Part shown: in pieces, positions 1-5,617 of the stretch
Layout: every line of letters starts with the position of its first letter
Numbering within the stretch: position 1 is the first letter of the stretch
The notes under the pieces: generated by a model
Database searches by the model: none
What the model was told of the DNA's origin: nothing
The model's input: the letters and a program-made list of their open reading frames with translations, nothing else
Position numbers and translations under genes: made by a program
Source: Pseudorhodobacter antarcticus
Lineage (GTDB): Bacteria; Pseudomonadota; Alphaproteobacteria; Rhodobacterales; Rhodobacteraceae
Assembly (NCBI GenBank): GCA_945860375.1
Contig: CAMAQR010000037.1
Location: forward strand, 1 to 36,406
Direction of reading: 5' to 3'
Length of the DNA stretch: 36,406 nucleotides

Positions 1-62
1 CGCTGCCCGTTGGTCCGAATGTCCACCCCGTAGTCCCTGAGAAACTCCACCGTAGTCGCCAT
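1..62 (-). CDS. 5' end of an unidentified gene running off the left edge
   Basis: An ATG at 62 on the minus strand opens a frame with no stop before the window edge, so only about 20 residues are visible (beginning MATTVEFLRDYG). A purine-rich GGGAG sits about 7 bases upstream of the ATG, a reasonable ribosome binding site, which is the main reason to take it as a gene start. No family can be recognised from so few residues. It is divergent from, and slightly overlaps, the plus-strand fragment that follows. It could also be a chance frame. Confidence 0.3.
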   Translation of the reverse strand, partial: MATTVEFLRDYGVDIRTNGQ

Positions 63-282
63 CGCGAAACTCCCAACCAATCTCCATCAGGCCTGGCATC
101 GCAGGTCAGGCGAAAGGCTGGAAGGTGGGGGCCAAGAAACGCTTACACTGGTCACTGCCGCTGATGGCACGGGTAGCTTTGCCATCGAGGCGCTGGGGCT
201 CTCTCCGGGCGACCGCATCGCCGTGAAGCTCAACACCGAGCATTACACCGCGATCGGCAAGATCGTGCTGGAGGTCATCTGA
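34..282 (+). pseudogene. C-terminal fragment of a gene without a usable start
   Basis: This plus-strand frame is open from just after a TAG at 31-33 to the TGA at 280-282 and contains no ATG, GTG or TTG. From about position 120 it reads like real coding sequence, with a hydrophilic beta-type tail (TLTLVTAADGTGSFAIEAL) ending in KIVLEVI. Its stop overlaps the ATG of the next gene (TGATG), as expected inside a phage operon. I infer it is the 3' end of a phage gene, probably structural, whose 5' part was lost by rearrangement, a frameshift or an assembly join near 60-110. The family is not recognised. A CTG start is the alternative. Confidence 0.4.
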
Positions 283-1022
283 TGGAAATCCCGACCACGA
301 GTGAATTCCAGCTGATCTATCCAAGCTTTGTGCTGCACAAGCATTGGGAGATGCCGGAGGGCTTCAATGAGCGCCTACACGCTCTGGCGGCCGACGATGC
401 CGAGGCCAATCGTATCCGGGAGGCGGGGGATGGGCGCAATGTCGGCGACCACACCAATCACCTCGGGCATCTGCGCCATAACTTCCTGACCGACCGGCAG
501 GACCCGGCGCTTGCGGTGCTCGCGCAGATGGTGGCCGCGGGCGTGCAGGAATATTTGCAACTGGCCTATGGATACGACCACACCGGCGACATCCGCATGA
601 TGTCGGATACCTTCTGGCAGCGTAGGTCGTTGCGCGAGAACGTCGGCATCAACACCCACACTCATATCCAGACCGACATCGTCTGTACCTATTACCCGCG
701 TGTGGTGCTGGACACCGATTGCCCGGTGACCTCGCTTCATCGCGGGGCGGTGCGCTTCTATGATCCGGCAAATGTCGGCAAGCGGCTTTGGCCCTGTCGC
801 AACCCGGACGCCTACACTGGCGGCTGGTATGCGGTCGAACCAAGGACGGGCTCAATGCTCATCTTCGAAGGGCATATTCCCCACGACAGTACCTACTTCG
901 AGGGCGAGGAGCGGATGTGCATCCCGGTCCTTTGTGCGCTCGATCTTCCAAATTCTCACTGCAAGGCCGGGCTCTCCGAGATCCTGGCCCATCAGGCGCA
1001 AGGAGGCAGCCATGGCCTATAA
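282..1022 (+). CDS. phage-type 2OG-Fe(II) oxygenase (first of two)
   Basis: The protein has 246 aa. Residues 126-138 show the pattern HTHxxxDxxxxYY, which matches the iron-binding region of the phage-associated putative 2OG-Fe(II) oxygenases (PF13759 type, from memory). H126, H128 and D132 are candidate ligands, with a distal histidine in GHIPH (198-201) and R211 as a likely 2-oxoglutarate ligand. VRFYDP at 157-162 is also typical of the group. Such enzymes hydroxylate or oxidise a substrate using 2-oxoglutarate, O2 and Fe(II). The start ATG overlaps the upstream stop, and the end overlaps the next gene by 11 bp, so translation is probably coupled. The neighbouring Cys-rich protein and radical SAM enzyme suggest a protein or peptide substrate. 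Family call good; substrate unknown. Confidence 0.75.
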   Translation: MEIPTTSEFQLIYPSFVLHKHWEMPEGFNERLHALAADDAEANRIREAGDGRNVGDHTNHLGHLRHNFLTDRQDPALAVLAQMVAAGVQEYLQLAYGYDHTGDIRMMSDTFWQRRSLRENVGINTHTHIQTDIVCTYYPRVVLDTDCPVTSLHRGAVRFYDPANVGKRLWPCRNPDAYTGGWYAVEPRTGSMLIFEGHIPHDSTYFEGEERMCIPVLCALDLPNSHCKAGLSEILAHQAQGGSHGL

Positions 1023-1320
1023 GGTCGGAACAACCATCGTGATCGACGATACCGGACTTATCGACTGGGCGCGGATCAGCAATAAACCAGTCATTGGCAC
1101 GGGCGATGTCACGGATGTGACTGTCGTGAACGGGGTTCCCACCTCCGGCGGAGCCGGCACAACTGCGGTCTATGGAACTGGCACCATCAACACCACCTTC
1201 GGCGGCACCACGACCTACAACTGCTATGTTGAAAGCCTCTCAGGCGGCGGCTCAACCGGAGTGGTCACCATCACGGCCAACCGCAAAACCTTCAACTGCA
1301 ACTGTGCCTGCCGGTGCTGA
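1012..1320 (+). CDS. small protein with C-terminal CxCxCxC; candidate modification substrate
   Basis: The protein has 102 aa. The start ATG at 1012 follows a near-perfect Shine-Dalgarno AAGGAGG at 1000-1006, the strongest in the cassette; the frame stays open upstream but only inside the oxygenase gene. The N-terminus (MAYKVGTTIVIDDTG) resembles repeat modules of phage tail-fibre proteins. The middle (30-90) is rich in Gly and Thr. The end carries cysteines at 96, 98, 100 and 102, the last being the terminal residue, plus C71. It lies between two 2OG-Fe(II) oxygenases and ahead of a radical SAM/SPASM enzyme, the usual setting for a RiPP-type precursor. I infer it is the substrate of these enzymes, perhaps a small tail or virion protein. 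A metal-binding tail or a disulphide-linked fibre tip are alternatives. No characterised homologue is recognised. Confidence 0.7.
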   Translation: MAYKVGTTIVIDDTGLIDWARISNKPVIGTGDVTDVTVVNGVPTSGGAGTTAVYGTGTINTTFGGTTTYNCYVESLSGGGSTGVVTITANRKTFNCNCACRC

Positions 1321-1322
1321 CC

Positions 1323-1949
1323 ATGGAGGTTCGCAGCACCACTTTGGAGCTCTGGCCGACGCGGGTCACCTTCTTTGAAACGCCGGTGGACTGGGACGTT
1401 AACCGGCGGCTTGCCGACAAAGCAATCGCGGCTGTAACGGGCAATACCAAGCGCCTGTTTGCGGCCGAGCGCCGAGTGCGGGGGATTCTCGAACGCAGTG
1501 ACGCCGGCCAAGCCTTGAAATCCCATCTCTTCGCCTGTGCGCGTGCTGTGCTCGGCCCTTGGGCCCAGTATCTCGACCCCGACCATTGCGAAAACCGTGC
1601 CCTGGTCATTGAGCCGGGCGGGTTCATCTCGACACACAAGGACAGCCGGGAGGGGGACCTCACTTGCGTGCACTTCCTGACCGGCAGCGGGGCGGGCCAG
1701 CCGGTGAACTCCGTCGGCACCCCGCGTTTTGTGATTGAGGATCCATCGCGGTACTTCGATGAGGGGCGGCTGCCTTATGAGAGCCGCCATGGCTACTCGG
1801 TCAATCCGCGGCCGGGGCTCTCGGTCTTCTTCCCGTCCCACACTCCCCACAACCAGCACCCCTATGAGGGGAGTGCGCCCCATGTTCAGGTGGTCGCGAA
1901 CTTCCGCGTCAATCTGCCCGTGGCGATCGAAGAAAGGCTTTTTGACTGA
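1323..1949 (+). CDS. 2OG-Fe(II) oxygenase-like protein (second of two)
   Basis: The protein has 208 aa from the ATG at 1323, three bases after the previous stop; a GTG at 1314 in the same frame is possible. Residues 102-109 (ISTHKDSR) give an HxD pair (H105, D107). The distal part FFPSHTPHNQHP (169-180) supplies the second histidine, and R195 in NFRVN could bind the 2-oxoglutarate carboxylate. This is the double-stranded beta-helix dioxygenase arrangement, with an iron motif different from the first oxygenase. No strong ribosome binding site is visible, so translation probably depends on coupling to the Cys-rich gene. Its stop overlaps the radical SAM start (TGATG). Substrate unknown; by position, the Cys-rich protein is the best guess. 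Confidence 0.65.
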   Translation: MEVRSTTLELWPTRVTFFETPVDWDVNRRLADKAIAAVTGNTKRLFAAERRVRGILERSDAGQALKSHLFACARAVLGPWAQYLDPDHCENRALVIEPGGFISTHKDSREGDLTCVHFLTGSGAGQPVNSVGTPRFVIEDPSRYFDEGRLPYESRHGYSVNPRPGLSVFFPSHTPHNQHPYEGSAPHVQVVANFRVNLPVAIEERLFD

Positions 1950-3223
1950 TGTGGTTTGATTTGACGCTGGAAGCGCGGGATGGCAGCCACCATCACGTGA
2001 ACTACAACCCGCACACCTCGGAATGCGAGGGGCTGCCGCTGCTGCCGGTCGAACCTGGCATCTTCGCGCCGGCACCGCGCGTGGCCAAAGACAAGCCCCT
2101 GGGCAAATCTCGCGCACCCCGCATCCTGAAAATCCAGCTCGGGCTCTCGTGCAACTATGCCTGCAGCTATTGCAGCCAGGCCTTCCAGATTGCGGATGCG
2201 ACGGTCTCAAGGCTGGCGGACGTTGAGCACTTCTTGACCGAGCTCGACGGCTGGATTGCCGACGCCCCGGAGAAGATCGAGCTTTGGGGCGGTGAGCCAT
2301 TTTTGTATTGGGCCAAGATCAAGCGGTTGGTGCCGGCGCTTGCGGCTCGGTTCCCTAGGGCAGCCTTCTCGATCATCACCAACGGTTCACTCCTTGACCG
2401 CGAGAAGCTCGACTTCATCGCCGCGCATGACATCGCCATCACGATCTCGCATGACGGGCCAGGGCAGCATTTGCGGGGGCCTGATCCGCTTGATGATCCG
2501 GATAACCGGCACTGGATTGAAGCCCTGCTCGCTGAGCGGCCGGGGAGGACTGGCTTCAACGCGGTTCTGACGCGGGGGAACCATGATCTCAAGGTGCTAA
2601 AGGCCTGGTTCGCTGAAAAGGTTGGACCCGACATCTTCATAGGGCTCGAGGGTGTCGTGAATGTTTATGATGCAGCGACTGCCATCGGGACGGGGCGGTT
2701 CGAACCTGCGTCGTTGAACAGCCTGACGCGCTCGATCTTCGAGGCTCTAGTCGAGGATCCGAATGCCTTTGGCCTCGGGGAGCGCATCAACGAGTTCTAT
2801 GCCTCGATCCAGCGCCGGCGCCCCATTGAGGCCCTCGGCCAGAAATGTAGCATGGACAGTCCGGACGCCATCGCAGTTGATCTGCGCGGGAACGTCATGA
2901 CCTGTCAGAACACGGGGGCCAAGGGGGCGCACAAGATTGGCCATGTCACCGAGTTTGACAGGATCACCCTCGACACCGCGACGCATTTTGCCTTCCGGGA
3001 GGAGTGCATGTCATGCCCTGTCGTTCAGCTCTGCAAGGGATCCTGCATGTTCCTCGAGGGGGAGTTCTTTAAGCAGTCCTGTGCCAATGAGTTCGCCTTC
3101 AACATGGGAATCATGATGGCGGCTGTGTGGCATTTGACTGGGATGGTGGTGGTTGGGATCGCGTTAGGCTGCAGCCTAACGCCCGATGCCCACGATGCGT
3201 CCCTTCCCCAAAACGCGGCCTGA
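1949..3223 (+). CDS. radical SAM/SPASM domain protein (putative peptide maturase)
   Basis: The protein has 424 aa. Residues 68-75 (CNYACSYC) form the CxxxCxxC motif for the SAM-cleaving 4Fe-4S cluster, followed by GGEP in LWGGEPF, the SAM-binding signature. The C-terminal third carries the full seven-cysteine SPASM pattern: Cx13Gx4C, then Cx2Cx5Cx3C (CMSCPVVQLCKGSC), then a last Cys in KQSCANEF. This binds two auxiliary clusters in anaerobic sulfatase-maturing enzymes and in maturases of sactipeptides, ranthipeptides and other RiPPs. The reaction would be radical chemistry on a peptide side chain or backbone. The start overlaps the oxygenase stop. The enzyme family is clear; that it acts on the 102-aa Cys-tailed protein is inference from gene order. 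Confidence 0.85.
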   Translation: MWFDLTLEARDGSHHHVNYNPHTSECEGLPLLPVEPGIFAPAPRVAKDKPLGKSRAPRILKIQLGLSCNYACSYCSQAFQIADATVSRLADVEHFLTELDGWIADAPEKIELWGGEPFLYWAKIKRLVPALAARFPRAAFSIITNGSLLDREKLDFIAAHDIAITISHDGPGQHLRGPDPLDDPDNRHWIEALLAERPGRTGFNAVLTRGNHDLKVLKAWFAEKVGPDIFIGLEGVVNVYDAATAIGTGRFEPASLNSLTRSIFEALVEDPNAFGLGERINEFYASIQRRRPIEALGQKCSMDSPDAIAVDLRGNVMTCQNTGAKGAHKIGHVTEFDRITLDTATHFAFREECMSCPVVQLCKGSCMFLEGEFFKQSCANEFAFNMGIMMAAVWHLTGMVVVGIALGCSLTPDAHDASLPQNAA

Positions 3224-3235
3224 GGAAGACCCCAG

Positions 3236-3541
3236 ATGGAAATCGAACTCTGGACGCTCTTTGACGCCCTTATGAAATGGGTCATCATTCCCATGGCAGC
3301 ACTCCTTTGGGTCCATAACCAAAAAATCGGCGCCCACGAAAAAGAAGTTCTGCGCATCATGACTCTGCTCTCCGAACGCAAGGAACAGCGCGACGAGGAC
3401 CGCGCTGAATTGAAAGAGGCGCTGCGCGATCTACGCGCCGCGATCCTGCGGCTTGATCAGCGGTTGGCGGATTTTGCGCTGGCGCAACCTGCGACGCCGC
3501 CGGCTGAACGCCCAGCCGCTGCAAGGCGCGCGAAGAGCTGA
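3236..3541 (+). CDS. small phage membrane protein with coiled coil
   Basis: The protein has 101 aa. One hydrophobic segment (about residues 13-27, KWVIIPMAALLWVH) is followed by a charged heptad-like helix (about 32-80, rich in Glu, Arg, Lys and Leu) and a Pro/Ala tail. A GAGGAAG site lies about 8 bases before the ATG and 12 bases separate it from the radical SAM gene, so it probably shares that transcript. The size and topology fit the small helper proteins next to phage lysis genes (DUF2730-like); it could take part in lysis or act as a holin-like protein. No family assignment is secure. Confidence 0.6.
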   Translation: MEIELWTLFDALMKWVIIPMAALLWVHNQKIGAHEKEVLRIMTLLSERKEQRDEDRAELKEALRDLRAAILRLDQRLADFALAQPATPPAERPAAARRAKS

Positions 3542-3567
3542 CCACGACCGAGCATCGCACTCCCCTG

Positions 3568-3591
3568 CCCGTCGCATCTGCGGCGGGTTTT
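3568..3591 (+). terminator. Rho-independent terminator
   Basis: CCCGTCGC (3568-3575) pairs with GCGGCGGG (3580-3587) around an ATCT loop, with one G-U pair, and is followed directly by TTTT. It ends the cassette transcript 27 bases after the small membrane-protein gene and 22 bases before the endolysin. Lysis-gene expression would need read-through, antitermination or a promoter I do not see. Confidence 0.7.
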
Positions 3592-3612
3592 GTCATTTGA
3601 AAGGACAGCACC

Positions 3613-4293
3613 ATGGCAGACCCATTCCGAACCTTCCGCCACTTTGGGGAGGTGCCAGCAAGCCTCTGGCGATGGAAGAACTTCTCGCCCGCAGAGATTG
3701 CCTGTCGTGGTACGGGACAGCTGAAACTGCACATGGAGGCCCTCGACAAGCTGCAGGCCTTGCGTGACCGACTGGGCAAGCCGCTGATCCTGCGCTCAGC
3801 TTATCGGAGCCCGGAACACAACCGCGCAGTGGGCGGAGCGAAAGCGTCAAAACACATGGATGGCACGGCCTTCGATATTGCAATGAGCAATCAGGATCCG
3901 GTTGCCTTTGAGGCCGCAGCCCGGGCCGTGGGGTTCCTCGGCTTTGGTTACTACCCCCGATCAGGCTTCATGCATATCGATCTTGGCCCAGCGCGAGTCT
4001 GGGGCGAGAGATTCCCCCCGCGCGCCACAGCTTTTGCGCCCGAGGCGCCACCAGCGCGCGAGGTGCTGGCGAACAGCCGAACGCTGCGCGGAACAGGAGC
4101 AGCCGGGGTGGCAACGGTCGGGGCTGCAGGGGTCGAAGTGGCGCAGGATGCCTTGGCCGAGGCGCAGGGGGCAGTTCTCCCGCTGGTGCCTTACCTCGAC
4201 ACCCTCCGTTGGCTGTTCATCTTGCTCGCGCTGGGCGGGATCGCGGTGGCGGTCTGGGCGCGGATCGATGATTGGAAAAAGGGCCTGCACTGA
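3613..4293 (+). CDS. endolysin, peptidase M15 family, with C-terminal membrane helix
   Basis: The protein has 226 aa. The first 130 residues form an M15_3-type peptidase: SKHMDGTAFD (about 78-87) matches the SxHxxGxAxD zinc/catalytic signature, and FMHIDLG (about 119-125) gives the last zinc histidine. These enzymes cut peptidoglycan stem-peptide bonds. An Ala/Gly-rich linker leads to a hydrophobic helix (about 197-216, RWLFILLALGGIAVAVW) and a short basic end. AAAGGA lies 9 bases ahead of the ATG. The gene follows a terminator and overlaps the spanin gene by one base (TGATG). The C-terminal helix is unusual for a soluble endolysin and suggests a membrane-held enzyme. Confidence 0.85.
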   Translation: MADPFRTFRHFGEVPASLWRWKNFSPAEIACRGTGQLKLHMEALDKLQALRDRLGKPLILRSAYRSPEHNRAVGGAKASKHMDGTAFDIAMSNQDPVAFEAAARAVGFLGFGYYPRSGFMHIDLGPARVWGERFPPRATAFAPEAPPAREVLANSRTLRGTGAAGVATVGAAGVEVAQDALAEAQGAVLPLVPYLDTLRWLFILLALGGIAVAVWARIDDWKKGLH

Positions 4294-4550
4294 TGGTGGC
4301 GAGCTTCGCCGTTAGGGGTCTCACTCGGCCTTGGGCACAGCGGGTGGCAGCTTACGCCCTGGTCACGCTCACCATCACCCTGTTCATCCTCAACCTCCGC
4401 CGCACGGCCGAACGCGCTGGTCGTGCGGCCGCGCGCCTAGAGCAACTGGAGCGCTCCGATGCAATCCACCGCCAAATGCTGGACGCCGCGGCCCGCCGCC
4501 CTCGTGATCGCGATGATCTTCTTGACCGGCTGCGCCAGGGTGGGTTCTGA
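4293..4550 (+). CDS. Rz-like i-spanin
   Basis: The protein has 85 aa. The ATG overlaps the endolysin stop (TGATG). A short N-terminus is followed by one membrane helix (about 18-36, AYALVTLTITLFILNL) and a periplasmic alpha-helical stretch rich in Arg, Ala, Leu and Glu, the usual i-spanin plan. A second gene with a lipobox begins inside it in another frame, the classic Rz/Rz1 overlap. I-spanins join the inner membrane to the o-spanin and fuse it with the outer membrane at the end of lysis. The call rests on topology and gene architecture, since sequence conservation in this group is low. Confidence 0.75.
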   Translation: MVASFAVRGLTRPWAQRVAAYALVTLTITLFILNLRRTAERAGRAAARLEQLERSDAIHRQMLDAAARRPRDRDDLLDRLRQGGF

Positions 4551-4707
4551 AGCCCAGCCCAGCGCCTGCCCACCCGTGGTGGATTACAGCTGGGCTGAAC
4601 AAACGCGCCTAGCCGACGAGGTCGCCGCGCTACCGGAGGGGGCGATGATCGTTGGCTGGCTCGCCGATTATGCTGTTTTGCGCGATCAGGTGCGAACTTG
4701 CCGATAA
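4459..4707 (+). CDS. Rz1-like o-spanin lipoprotein
   Basis: The protein has 82 aa, starting inside the Rz-like gene in a different frame and running 157 bases past its end. The signal peptide ends in the lipobox FLTGC (about residues 21-25), so the mature protein should be an outer-membrane lipoprotein of about 58 residues. GGAG lies 7 bases ahead of the ATG. Proline content is lower than in lambda Rz1 (a PP pair follows the lipobox). With the i-spanin it should form the membrane-fusing complex of host lysis. It is the last phage gene seen; the converging defence operon ends only 34 bases further on. Confidence 0.75.
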   Translation: MQSTAKCWTPRPAALVIAMIFLTGCARVGSEAQPSACPPVVDYSWAEQTRLADEVAALPEGAMIVGWLADYAVLRDQVRTCR

Positions 4708-4741
4708 CCGCGCAGTTCCCTTCACGAAGTCGAAACCGTGA

Positions 4742-5617
4742 TCACGCTGTTTCAATCGGAAGTGCTCCATCAATTCGATCGCGCAAATCTTTACCAGTTT
4801 TCGCAAAACCAAGTAGCCGGGCTGTCGCGACGATCAGGTCTTCTCTAGGCATTTCTCCGCTTTCGGCGATCACGCGTGCCGCCGCTGCCCGAATTTCGAT
4901 TGGCGGCAGTAGCTCCGCCTTGGCCGGCGCGTTGTCACCCGAACGGTCACGTACGGGACAGTCACTGCGCTGGGCTTCGGTCATGGCAAAGTCACCCTCC
5001 ATCAAAACGGCCGCTGACCGTCCAGCGCGGGTGAGAGCTTGATCCGATGCGCTCTGGATGCGACCTCCGGTGCGCGCCTTGCCAAAAGCTGCAGACACAC
5101 GACGCGCAACAAGGTCACGGTGGATCGGACCCTCAGCAGTGACGATCCTGCTCACCAAGTCGACCAGAAGGTGCATCGGTGCTTCATGGGGCTCGACGTT
5201 CATCTTCACCGTGAAATTTGACGACACATAAGCTGGAGCACTGAGCTCGGGCGGAGGCGGCAAGACGACCTCAGCCAATTGCTCTGCTGCCGTTGCCACA
5301 ACAGGCGCGTGGCGGCCACCTGTATTTGCGCCAGAAAACGCTGGCCCCTCCGCAAGAGCGGCAGCCTCAAGAGCCGCTCTCAAGCGATCGACCTCCGCAG
5401 CACGGCGATGGAACCAATCGGTGCTCCAGATCCGATGGAACCGCCAGCCGAGGCCTTCCAAGACGTCCTGACGAAGGCGATCCCGTTCGCGCGCCCATAG
5501 CGCTGAGTGATAGGTTGCACCGTCACATTCAACAGCCAGGATGTAGCGGCCGGGTTGCTCCGGGTGCCGCACGCCCAGATCGATCCGAAAGCCAGCGGCC
5601 CAACCTGGTGATCGCAA
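4742..5617 (-). pseudogene. C-terminal half (Vsr-like nuclease plus DUF3320) of the DUF4011 helicase, frame-shifted off
   Basis: This frame encodes what should be the end of the helicase ending at 5380. From about 5600 it reads AAGFRIDLGVRHP, then ILAVECDGATYH, then RERDRLRQDVLEGLGW and RIWSTDWF, the pattern of the REase_MTES_1575 (Vsr/PD-(D/E)xK-like) domain that ends DUF4011-type helicases. A variable linker and a helical DUF3320-type region follow. The only start is a TTG with no clear ribosome binding site, so independent translation is doubtful. Adding one base near 5600 would fuse it to the upstream frame and give a single protein of about 1557 aa. Confidence 0.7.

Noticed and set aside
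1224..2300. 358-aa minus-strand open frame
   Set aside because: It is antisense to the second oxygenase and the radical SAM gene, is Arg/Ser/Pro-rich and has no recognisable motif.
5598..5603. Programmed -1 frameshift in the helicase gene
   Set aside because: GTT GGG does not form a slippery X-XXY-YYZ heptamer and no strong downstream structure was noted; a deletion or sequencing error is simpler.
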